Source of the DNA: Ajuga chamaepitys
Taxonomy: Eukaryota; Streptophyta; Magnoliopsida; Lamiales; Lamiaceae
Direction of reading: 5' to 3'
DNA length: 64,000 nucleotides
Assembly: GCA_958295605.1 (NCBI GenBank)
Contig: OY282500.1
Span: 24,993,846 to 25,057,845, forward strand
Each line of letters starts with the position of its first letter. Position 1 is the first letter of the stretch. Positions 1-9,356 of the stretch are shown one piece after another. A program made the position numbers and the translations under genes. The notes beneath the pieces were generated by a model that was given only the letters and a program-made list of their open reading frames with translations, was not told the origin of the DNA and did no database searches.

Positions 1-20
1 ATCAAGTCAAATAGTCGTTG

Positions 21-61
21 CTTGTTGATCCGAGAAGTCGTATTGGGTCACATTGTGCGTA
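21..61 (+). repeat. Subrepeat A (41 bp) of the monomer
   Basis: The subrepeat begins CTTGTTGATCCGAGAAG and ends CATTGTGCGTA. It aligns with C and D through the shared GATCCGAGAAG core and a GGTCA near position 27. Across the array it carries the most useful class marks: CTTGTG and CATTATG in M6, GAAAAG in M5, GAGACG plus TATTAGG in h22, and GAAGTCG in h1, h11 and h17. Confidence 0.85.
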
Positions 62-101
62 CTTGGTGACTTGATAAGATCAACGGATCAAGTTATGGAT
101 A
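62..101 (+). repeat. Subrepeat B (40 bp), the most diverged
   Basis: The subrepeat begins CTTGGTGACTTGATAAGA and ends AGTTATGGATA. It keeps the CTT start and a GATCAAG in place of GGTCAAA, but has lost the GATCCGAGAAG core. Class variants sit here: CTTAGTGAC (M1), TTTATAAG (M3, h10, h17), TTGATAAAGAAAATGG (M5), TTGATTAAGAAAATGG (h8, h25), TTGATAACACC (h11), and ATTACGT-type ends in M6. Confidence 0.8.
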
Positions 102-140
102 CTTGTTGATCCGAGAAGCCAAATTAGGTCAAATGCAAGT
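102..140 (+). repeat. Subrepeat C (39 bp)
   Basis: The subrepeat begins CTTGTTGATCCGAGAAG and continues CCAAATTAGGTCAAATGCAA. It is close to D, which has the same length. Class variants are AAATAAGGCC (M3, h10), AAATTAGGCC (M1), AAATTAGGAC (h5), AGATGGAAGA (M5) and AAATGGAGGA (several classes). This is the subrepeat that is duplicated at 20650-20727, and its loss or fusion with D shortens the unit at 2400-2560. Confidence 0.85.
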
Positions 141-179
141 CTTGTTGATCCGAGAAGTCAATTAGGGTCAAAGACAAGC
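141..179 (+). repeat. Subrepeat D (39 bp)
   Basis: The subrepeat begins CTTGTTGATCCGAGAAG and continues TCAATTAGGGTCAAAGACAA. ATTAGGG alternates with ACTAGGG by class. In M6 the core has become CTTAATGATCTGAG, CTTACTGATCTG or CTTACTGATCAG, and one A of GGTCAAAGAC is missing. That missing base makes every M6 unit 199 bp. Confidence 0.85.
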
Positions 180-220
180 CTTAATGATTCGAGAAGTCGA
201 ATCGAGTCAAATAGTTTTTG
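180..220 (+). repeat. Subrepeat E (41 bp) carrying the dyad
   Basis: The subrepeat begins CTTAATGATTCGAGAAG and ends AATAGTT(G/T)TTG across the unit anchor. It contains a perfect inverted repeat at 186-203. Variants by class are GATTCGAAAAG (end of M5), GACTCGAG (M3, h10), GATTTGAG (M1), GATTTCAG (h5, h22), GATTCGTGAAG (h4) and CATAATG (M6). Confidence 0.83.
186..203 (+). other. Short dyad in subrepeat E (representative copy)
   Basis: GATTCGA-GAAG-TCGAATC is a perfect 7-bp inverted repeat around a 4-base centre. It occurs once per monomer and stays intact in classes that end GATTCGAGAAG or GATTCGAAAAG. It carries a mismatch in classes ending GACTCGAG, GATTTGAG or GATTTCAG. It is the only notable dyad I see in the monomer. 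Dyads of this kind are known from centromeric satellites and could bind protein or extrude as hairpins, but a function here is inference. Confidence 0.7.
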
Positions 221-1599
221 CTTGTTGATCCGAGAAGCCGTATTGGGTCACATTGTGCGTACTTGGTGACTTGATAAGACCAACGGATCAACTTATGGAT
301 ACTTGTTGATCCGAGAAGCCAAATTAGGTCAAATGCAAGTCTTGTTGTTCCGAGAAGTCAATTAGGGTCATAGACAAGCCTCAATGATTCGAGAAGTCGA
401 ATCGAGTCAAATAGTTTTTGCTTGTTGATCCGAGAAGCCGTATTGGGTCACATTGTGCGTACTTGGTGACTTGATTAAGAAAATGGATCAAGTTAGGGAT
501 ACATGTTTATCCGAGAAGCGAAATTAGGTCAAATGGAAGACTTGTTGATCCGAGAAGTCAATTAGGGTCAAAGACAAGCCTTAATGATTCGAAAAGTCGA
601 ATCGAGTCAAATAGTTGTTGCTTGTGGATCCGAGAAGCCGTATTGGGTCACATTATGCGTACTTGGTGACTTGATAAGACCAACGGATCAAGTTACGGAT
701 ACTTGTTGATCCGAGAAGCCAAATTAGGTCAAATGGAGGACTTGTTGATCCGAGAAGTCAACTAGGGTCAAAGACAAGCCTTAATGATTCGAGAAGTCGA
801 ATCGCGTCAAATAGTTGTTGCTTGTTGATCCGAGAAGCCGTATTGGGTCACATTGTGCGTACTTGGTGACTTTATAAGACCAACGGATCAAGTTATGGAT
901 ACTTGTTGATCCGAGAAGCCAAATAAGGCCAAATGGAAGACTTGTTGATCCGAGATGTCAATTAGGGTCAAAGACAAGCCTTAATGACTCGAGAAGTCGA
1001 ATCGAGTCAAATAGTTGTTGCTTGTTGATCCGAGAAGTCGTATTGGGTCACATTGTGCGTACTTGGTGACTTTATAAGACCAACGGATCAAGTTATGGAT
1101 ACTTGTTGATCCGAGAAGCCAAATTAGGTCAAAGGCAAGTCTTGTTGATCCGAGAAGTCAATTAGGGTCAAAGACAAGCCTTAATGATTCGAGAAGTCGA
1201 ATCGAGTCAAATAGTTGTTGCTTGTTGATCCGAAAAGCCGTATTGGGTCACATTGTGCGTACTTGGTGACTTGATAAAGAAAATGGATCGAGTTAGGGAT
1301 ATTTGTTTATCCGAGAAGCCAAATTAGGTCAGATGGAAGACTTGTTGATCCGAGAAGTCAATTAGGGTCAAAGACAAGCCTTAATGATTCGAAAAGTCGA
1401 ATCGAGTCAAATAGTTGTTGCTTGTGGATCCGAGAAGCCGTATTGGGTCACATTATGCGTACTTGGTGACTTGATAAGACCAACGGATCAAGTTACGTAT
1501 ACTTGTTGATCCGAGAAGCCAAATTAGGTCAAATGGAGGACTTAATGATCTGAGAAGTCAACTAGGGTCAAGACAAGCCATAATGATTCGAGAAGTCGA

Positions 1600-2760
1600 A
1601 TCGCGTCAAATAGTTGTTGCTTGTTGATCCGAGAAGCCGTATTGGGTCACATTGTGCGTACTTAGTGACTTGATAAGACCAATGAATCAAGTTATGGATA
1701 CTTGTTGATCCGAGAAGCCAAATTAGGTCAAATGGAGGACTTGTTGATCCGAGAAGTCAACTAGGGTCAAAGACAAGCCTTAATTATTTGAGAAGTCGAA
1801 TCGCGTCAAATAGTTGTTGCTTGTTGATCCGAGAAGCCGTATTGGGTCACATTGTGCGTACTTGGTGACTTGATAAGACCAACGGATCAAGTTATGGATA
1901 CTTGTTGATCCGAGAAGCCAAATTAGGTCAAATGCAAGTCTTGTTGATCCGAGAAGTCAATTAGGGTCAAAGACAAGCCTTAATGATTCGAGAAGTCGAA
2001 TCGAGTCAAATAGTTTTTGCTTGTTGATCCGAGACGCCGTATTAGGTCACATTGTGCGTACTTGGTGGCTTGATAAGACCAACGGATCAAGTTATGGATA
2101 CTTGTTGATCCGAGAAGCCAAATTAGGTCAAATGGAGGACTTGTTGATCCGAGAAGTCAACTAGGGTCAAAGACAAGCCTTAATGATTTCAGAAGTCGAA
2201 TCGCGTCAAATAGTTGTTGCTTGTTGATCGGAGAAGCCGTATTGGGTCACATTGTGCGTACTTGGTGACTTGATAAGACCAACGGATCAAGTTATGGAGA
2301 CTTGTTGATCCGAGAAGCCAAATTAGGTCAAATGCAAGTCTTGTTGATCCGAGAAGTCAATTAGGGTCAAAGACAAGCCTCAATGATTCGAGAAGTCGAA
2401 TCGAGTCAAATAGTTTTTGCTTGTTGATCCGAGAAGCCGTATTGGGTCACATTGTGCGTACTTGGTGAGTTGATAAGACCAACGGATCAACTTATGGATA
2501 CTTGTTGATCCGAGAAGTTAATTAGGGTCACAGACAAGCCTCAATGATTCGAGAAGTCGAATCGAGTCAAATAGTTTTTGCTTGTTGATCCGAGAAGCCG
2601 TATTGGGTCACATTGTGCGTACTTGGTGACTTGATTAAGAAAATGGATCAAGTTAGGGATACTTGTTTATCCGAGAAGCCAAATTAGGTCAAATGGAAGA
2701 CTTGTTGATCCGAGAAGTCAATTAGGGTCAAAGACAAGCCTTAATGATTCGAGAAGTCGA
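1600..2760 (+). repeat. Classes h20-h25, first occurrence
   Basis: The units start at 1600, 1800, 2000, 2200, 2400 and 2561. Marks are TTAATTATTTGAG (h20), GAGACG with GGTGGC (h22), GATCGGAG with TATGGAGAC (h23), ACTTATGG with GGTCACAGAC (h24) and TTGATTAAGAAA (h25). The same series is at 18150, 23586, 25584, 27582, 31179 and 36460. The h24 unit here is only 161 bp. Confidence 0.8.
2400..2560 (+). repeat. 161-bp monomer: one 39-bp subrepeat lost
   Basis: After TTATGGATACTTGTTGATCC the unit goes straight from GAGAAG into TTAATTAGGGTCACAG. The intact class at 24386 has a C subrepeat and a second GATCCGAGAAG between these points. The missing length is 39 bp, one subrepeat, and the junction falls inside the shared core near 2510. 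This fits unequal pairing of C with D. Confidence 0.85.
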
Positions 2761-4358
2761 ATCGAGTCAAATAGTTGTTGCTTGTTGATCCGAAAAGCCG
2801 TATTGGGTCACATTGTGCGTACTTGGTGACTTGATAAAGAAAATGGATCGAGTTAGGGATATTTGTTTATCCGAGAAGCCAAATTAGGTCAGATGGAAGA
2901 CTTGTTGATCCGAGAAGTCAATTAGGGTCAAAGACAAGCCTTAATGATTCGAAAAGTCGAATCGAGTCAAATAGTTGTTGCTCGTGGATCCGAGAAGCCG
3001 TATTGGGTCACATTATGCGTACTTGGTGACTTGATAAGACCAACGGATCAAGTTACGTATACTTGTTGATCCGAGAAGCCAAATTAGGTCAAATGGAGGA
3101 CTTAATGATCTGAGAAGTCAACTAGGGTCAAGACAAGCCATAATGATTCGAGAAGTCGAATCGCGTCAAATAGTTGTTGCTTGTTGATCCGAGAAGCCGT
3201 ATTGGGTCACATTGTGCGTACTTAGTGACTTGATAAGACCAATGGATCAAGTTATGGATACTTGTTGATCCGAGAAGCCAAATTAGGCCAAATGGAGGAC
3301 TTGTTGATCCGAGAAGTCAACTAGGGTCAAAGACAAGCCTTAATGATTTGAGAAGTCGAATCAAGTCAAATAGTCGTTGCTTGTTGATCCGAGAAGTCGT
3401 ATTGGGTCACATTGTGCGTACTTGGTGACTTGATAAGATCAACGGATCAAGTTATGGATACTTGTTGATCCGAGAAGCCAAATTAGATCAAATGCAAGTC
3501 TTGTTGATCCGAGAAGTCAATTAGAGTCAAAGACAAGCCTTAATGATTCGAGAAGTCGAATCGAGTCAAATAGTTGTTGCTTGTTGATCCGAAAAGCCGT
3601 ATTGGGTCACATTGTGCGTACTTGGTGACTTGATAAAGAAAATGGATCGAGTTAGGGATATTTGTTTATCCGAGAAGCCAAATTAGGTCAGATGGAAGAC
3701 TTGTTGATCCGAGAAGTCAATTAGGGTCAAAGACAAGCCTTAATGATTCGAAAAGTCGAATCGAGTCAAATAGTTGTTGCTCGTGGATCTGAGAAGCCGT
3801 ATTGGGTCACATTATGCGTACTTGGTGACTTGATAAGACCAACGGATCAAGTTACGTATACTTGTTGATCCGAGAAGCCAAATTAGGTCAAATGGAGGAC
3901 TTAATGATCTGAGAAGTCAACTAGGGTCAAGACAAGCCATAATGATTCGAGAAGTCGAATCGCGTCAAATAGTTGTTGCTTGTTGATCCGAGAAGCCGTA
4001 TTGGGTCACATTGTGCGTACTTAGTGACTTGATAAGACCAATGGATCAAGTTATGGATACTTGTTGATCCGAGAAGCCAAATTAGGCCAAATGGAGGACT
4101 TGTTGATCCGAGAAGTCAACTAGGGTCAAAGACAAGCCTTAATGATTTGAGAAGTCGAATCAAGTCAAATAGTCGTTGCTTGTTGATCCGAGAAGTCGTA
4201 TTGGGTCACATTGTGCGTACTTGGTGACTTGATAAGATCAACGGATCAAGTTATGGATACTTGTTGATCCGAGAAGCCAAATTAGATCAAATGCAAGTCT
4301 TGTTGATCCGAGAAGTCAATTAGGGTCAAAGACAAGCCTTAATGATTCGAGAAGTCGA
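2761..4358 (+). repeat. 4-monomer HOR, two copies of 799 bp
   Basis: The order M5-M6-M1-h1 occurs at 2761-3559 and again at 3560-4358. Each copy has three 200-bp units and one 199-bp unit. Both copies carry CTCGTGGATC in the M6 unit (about 2981 and 3780) instead of CTTGTGGATC, which shows they are sisters. The second copy adds its own change to GATCTGAG. M5 starts again at 4359. Confidence 0.85.
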
Positions 4359-4558
4359 ATCGAGTCAAATAGTTGTTGCTTGTTGATCCGAAAAGCCGTA
4401 TTGGGTCACATTGTGCGTACTTGGTGACTTGATAAAGAAAATGGATCGAGTTAGGGATATTTGTTTATCCGAGAAGCCAAATTAGGTCAAATGGAAGACT
4501 TGTTGATCCGAGAAGTCAATTAGGGTCAAAGACAAGCCTTAATGATTCGAAAAGTCGA

Positions 4559-6958
4559 ATCGAGTCAAATAGTTGTTGCTTGTGGATCCGAGAAGCCGTA
4601 TTGGGTCACATTATGCGTACTTGGTGACTTGATAAGACCAACGGATCAAGTTACGTATACTTGTTGATCCGAGAAGCCAAATTAGGTCAAATGGAGGACT
4701 TACTGATCCGAGAAGTCAACTAGGGTCAAAGACAAGCCATAATGATTCGAGAAGTCGAATCGCGTCAAATAGTTGTTGCTTGTTGATCCGAGAAGCCGTA
4801 TTGGGTCACATTGTGCGTACTTAGTGACTTGATAAGACCAATGGATCAAGTTATGGATACTTGTTGATCTGAGACGCCAAATTAGGCCAAATGGAAGACT
4901 TGTTGATCCGAGAAGTCAATTAGGGTCAAAGACAAGCCTTAATGATTCGTGAAGTCGAATCGAGTCAAATAGTTGTTGCTTGTTGATCCGAGACGCCGTA
5001 TTAGGCCACATTGTGCGTACTTGGTGACTTGATAAGACCAACGGATCAAGTTATGGATACTTGTTGATCCGAGAAGCCAAATTAGGACAAATGGAGGACT
5101 TGTTGATCCGAGAAATCAACTAGGGTCAAAGACAAGCCTTAATGATTTCAGAAGTCGAATCGCGTCAAATAGTTGTTGCTTGTTGATCCGAGAAGCCGTA
5201 TTGGGTCACATTGTGCGTACTTGGTGACTTGATAAGACCAACGGATCAAGTTATGGATACTTGTTGATCCGAGAAGCCAAATTAGGTCAAATGCAAGTCT
5301 TGTAGATCCGAGAAGTCAATTAGGGTCAAAGACAAGCCTTAATGATTCGAGAAGTCGAATCGAGTCAAATAGTTTTTGCTTGTTGATCCGAGAAGCCGTA
5401 TTGGGTCACATTGTGCGTACTTGGTGACTTGATAAGACCAACGGATCAAGTTATGGATACTTGTTGATCCGAGAAGCCAAATTAGGTCAAATGCAAGTCT
5501 TGTTGATCCGAGAAGTCAATTAGGGTCAAAGACAAGCCTCAATGATTCGAGAAGTCGAATCGAGTCAAATAGTTTTTGCTTGTTGATCCGAGAAGCCGTA
5601 TTGGGTCACATTGTGCGTACTTGGTGACTTGATTAAGAAAATGGATCAAGTTAGGGATACTTGTTTATCCGAGAAGCCAAATTAGGTCAAATGGAGGACT
5701 TGTTGATCCGAGAAGTCAATTAGGGTCAAAGACAAGCCTTAATGATTCGAAAAGTCGAATCGAGTCAAATAGTTGTTGCTTGTGGATCCGAGAAGCCGTA
5801 TTGGGTCACATTATGCGTACTTGGTGACTTGATAAGACCAACGGATCAAGTTACGTATACTTGTTGATCCGAGAAGCCAAATTAGGTCAAATGGAGGACT
5901 TACTGATCCGAGAAGTCAACTAGGGTCAAAGACAAGCCATAATGATTCGAGAAGTCGAATCGCGTCAAATAGTTGTTGCTTGTTGATCCGAGAAGCCGTA
6001 TTGGGTCACATTGTGCGTACTTAGTGACTTGATAAGACCAATGGATCAAGTTATGGATACTTGTTGATCTGAGACGCCAAATTAGGCCAAATGGAAGACT
6101 TGTTGATCCGAGAAGTCAATTAGGGTCAAAGACAAGCCTTAATGATTCGTGAAGTCGAATCGAGTCAAATAGTTGTTGCTTGTTGATCCGAGACGCCGTA
6201 TTAGGCCACATTGTGCGTACTTGGTGACTTGATAAGACCAACGGATCAAGTTATGGATACTTGTTGATCCGAGAAGCCAAATTAGGACAAATGGAGGACT
6301 TGTTGATCCGAGAAATCAACTAGGGTCAAAGACAAGCCTTAATGATTTCAGAAGTCGAATCGCGTCAAATAGTTGTTGCTTGTTGATCCGAGAAGCCGTA
6401 TTGGGTCACATTGTGCGTACTTGGTGACTTGATAAGACCAACGGATCAAGTTATGGATACTTGTTGATCCGAGAAGCCAAATTAGGTCAAATGCAAGTCT
6501 TGTAGATCCGAGAAGTCAATTAGGGTCAAAGACAAGCCTTAATGATTCGAGAAGTCGAATCGAGTCAAATAGTTTTTGCTTGTTGATCCGAGAAGCCGTA
6601 TTGGGTCACATTGTGCGTACTTGGTGACTTGATAAGACCAACGGATCAAGTTATGGATACTTGTTGATCCGAGAAGCCAAATTAGGTCAAATGCAAGTCT
6701 TGTTGATCCGAGAAGTCAATTAGGGTCAAAGACAAGCCTCAATGATTCGAGAAGTCGAATCGAGTCAAATAGTTTTTGCTTGTTGATCCGAGAAGCCGTA
6801 TTGGGTCACATTGTGCGTACTTGGTGACTTGATTAAGAAAATGGATCAAGTTAGGGATACTTGTTTATCCGAGAAGCCAAATTAGGTCAAATGGAAGACT
6901 TGTTGATCCGAGAAGTCAATTAGGGTCAAAGACAAGCCTTAATGATTCGAAAATTCGA
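4559..6958 (+). repeat. 6-monomer HOR (h3-h8), two copies of 1,200 bp
   Basis: Copies are 4559-5758 and 5759-6958, following an h2 unit at 4359-4558. Shared marks include CTTACTGATCCG in h3, GAGACGCC in h4, TATTAGGCC plus GAGAAATCA in h5, CTTGTAGATCC in h6 (5301 and 6501) and TCAATGATTC in h7. The h3 unit has CATAATG like M6 but keeps all three A bases in GGTCAAAGAC, so this HOR is a full 1,200 bp. Confidence 0.87.
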
Positions 6959-9356
6959 ATCGAGTCAAATAGTTGTTGCTTGTGGATTCGAGAAGCCGTA
7001 TTGGGTCACATTATGCGTACTTGGTGACTTGATAAGACCAACGGATCAAGTTACGGATACTTGTTGATCCGAGAAGCCAAATTAGGTCAAATGGAGGACT
7101 TGTTGATCCGAGAAGTCAACTAGGGTCAAAGACAAGCCTTAATGATTCGAGAAGTCGAATCGCGTCAAATACTTGTTGCTTGTTGATCCGAGAAGCCGTA
7201 TTGGGTCACATTGTGCGTACTTGGTGACTTTATAAGGCCAACGGATCAAGTTATGGATACTTGTTGATCCGAGAAGCCAAATAAGGCCAAATGGAAGACT
7301 TGTTGATCCGAGATGTCAATTAGGGTCAAAGACAAGCCTTAATGACTCGAGAAGTCGAATCGAGTCAAATAGTTGTTGCTTGTTGATCCGAGAAGTCGTA
7401 TTGGGTCACATTGTGCGTACTTGGTGACTTGATAACACCAACGGATCAAGTTATGGATACTTGTTGATCCGAGAAGCCAAATTAGGTCAAATGCAAGTAT
7501 TGTTGGTCCGAGAAGTCAATTAGGGTCAAAGACAAGCCTTAATGATTCGAGAAGTCGAATCGAGTCAAATAGTTGTTGCTTGTTGATCCGAAAAGCCGTA
7601 TTGGGTCACATTGTGCGTACTTGGTGACTTGATAAAGAAAATGGATCGAGTTAGGGATATTTGTTTATCCGAGAAGCCAAATTAGGTCAGATGGAAGACT
7701 TGTTGATCCGAGAAGTCAATTAGGGTCAAAGACAAGCCTTAATGATTCGAAAAGTCGAATCGAGTCAAATAGTTGTTGCTTGTGGATCCGAGAAGCCGTA
7801 TTGGGTCACATTATGCGTACTTGGTGACTTGATAAGACCAACGGATCAAGTTACGTATACTTGTTGATCCGAGAAGCCAAATTAGGTCAAATGGAGGACT
7901 TAATGATCTGAGAAGTCAACTAGGGTCAAGACAAGCCATAATGATTCGAGAAGTCGAATCGCGTCAAATAGTTGTTGCTTGTTGATCCGAGAAGCCGTAT
8001 TGGGTCACATTGTGCGTACTTAGTGACTTGATAAGACCAATGGATCAAGTTATGGATACTTGTTGATCCGAGAAGCCAAATTAGGCCAAATGGAGGACTT
8101 GTTGATCCGAGAAGTCAACTAGGGTCAAAGACAAGCCTTAATGATTTGAGAAGTCGAATCGCGTCAAATAGTTGTTGCTTGTTGATCCGAGAAGCCGTAT
8201 TGGGTCACATTGTGTGTACTTGGTGACTTGATAAGACCAACGGATCAAGTTATGGATACTTGTTGATCCGAGAAGCCAAATTAGGTCAAATGCAAGTCTT
8301 GTTGATCCGAGAAGTCAATTAGGGTCAAAGACAAGCCTTAATGATTCGAGAAGTCGAATCGAGTCAAATAGTTTTTGCTTGTTGATCCGAGAAGCCGTAT
8401 TGGGTCACATTGTGCGTACTTGGTGACTTTATAAGACCAACGGATCAAGTTATGGATACTTGTTGATCCGAGAAACCAAATAAGGCCAAATGGAAGACTT
8501 GTTGATCCGAGATGTCAATTAGGGTCAAAGACAAGCCTTAATGACTCGAGAAGTCGAATCGAGTCAAATAGTTGTTGCTTGTTGATCCGAGAAGTCGTAT
8601 TGGGTCACATTGTGCGTACTTGGTGACTTTATAAGACCAACGGATCAAGTTATGGATACTTGTTGATCCGAGAAGCCAAAATAGGTCAAAGGCAAGTCTT
8701 GTTGATCCGAGAAGTCAATTAGGGTCAAAGACAAGCCTTAATGATTCGAGAAGTCGAATCGAGTCAAATAGTTGTTGCTTGTTGATCCGAAAAGCCGTAT
8801 TGGGTCACATTGTGCGTACTTGGTGACTTGATAAAGAAAATGGATCGAGTTAGGGATATTTGTTTATCCGAGAAGCCAAATTAGGTCAGATGGAAGACTT
8901 GTTGATCCGAGAAGTCAATTAGGGTCAAAGACAAGCCTTAATGATTCGAAAAGTCGAATCGAGTCAAATAGTTGTTGCTTGTGGATCCGAGAAGCCGTAT
9001 TGGGTCACATTATGCGTACTTGGTGACTTGATAAGACCAACGGATCAAGTTACGTATACTTGTTGATCCGAGAAGCCAAATTAGGTCAAATGGAGGACTT
9101 AATGATCTGAGAAGTCAACTAGGGTCAAGACAAGCCATAATGATTCGAGAAGTCGAATCGCGTCAAATAGTTGTTGCTTGTTGATCCGAGAAGCCGTATT
9201 GGGTCACATTGTGCGTACTTAGTGACTTGATAAGACCAATGAATCAAGTTATGGATACTTGTTGATCCGAGAAGCCAAATTAGGTCAAATGGAGGACTTG
9301 TTGATCCGAGAAGTCAACTAGGGTCAAAGACAAGCCTTAATTATTTGAGAAGTCGA
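6359..9356 (+). repeat. 15-monomer HOR, copy 1 (2,998 bp)
   Basis: The classes are h6-h20 in order: h6 6359, h7 6559, h8 6759, h9 6959, h10 7159, h11 7359, M5, M6, M1, M2, M3, M4, M5, M6, and h20 at 9157. It contains two 199-bp M6 units, hence 2,998 bp. Private changes are ACTTGTTG near 7171, GAAACC near 8473 and AAAATAGG near 8678. TGTGTGTACT at 8211 reappears 2,998 bp later. Confidence 0.85.
6944..6961 (+). other. Extended dyad variant (8-bp arms)
   Basis: At the end of class h8 the dyad reads GATTCGAA-AA-TTCGAATC. The G-to-T change of GAAAAGTCG to GAAAATTCG lengthens the arms to 8 bp and shortens the centre to 2 bases. The same variant is at 9942, 21373, 34247 and 39528. The spacings 2,998 and 5,281 show that it spread with the 15-mer and 27-mer blocks. 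Confidence 0.7.

Larger units (their letters stand above)
1..200 (+). repeat. Representative 200-bp monomer (class h1)
   Basis: This is the first complete unit and serves as the coordinate reference. It contains the tail of subrepeat E (1-20), then A (21-61), B (62-101), C (102-140), D (141-179) and the start of the next E (180-200). Its class marks are ATCAAG at the anchor, TCGTTG, GAAGTCGTATT and TTGATAAGATC. The same class returns at 3360, 4159, 19749, 32778 and 38059, so it marks where the 27-monomer cycle restarts. A consensus monomer has about 33 C and 51 G, and about nine CpG dinucleotides. Confidence 0.93.
1..1599 (+). repeat. Opening irregular block, eight monomers
   Basis: Units start at 1, 201, 401, 601, 801, 1001, 1201 and 1401 and read as classes h1, h24, h25/h8-like, h9, h10, h17, h18 (M5) and h19 (M6, 199 bp). 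The order follows the 27-mer cycle with skips after h1, h25 and h10. Private variants include GTTCC (about 349), GGTCATAGAC (about 367), ACATGTTTAT (about 501) and GAAGCG (about 515). They suggest this end is less homogenised. The block is cut by the window edge. Confidence 0.75.

Noticed and set aside
141..179. TTAGGG within AATTAGGGTCA, a telomere-like hexamer
   Set aside because: It occurs singly, once per 200-bp monomer, never as a tandem TTAGGG run, and about half the classes have CTAGGG instead. It is chance content of subrepeat D and not a telomere or interstitial telomeric repeat.
186..206. Possible CENP-B box in subrepeat E (TTCG followed by further CG-rich bases)
   Set aside because: The essential CGGG half of the box is absent, and the required A between the halves is a G. 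No CGGG in the needed context was seen in either strand of the monomer.
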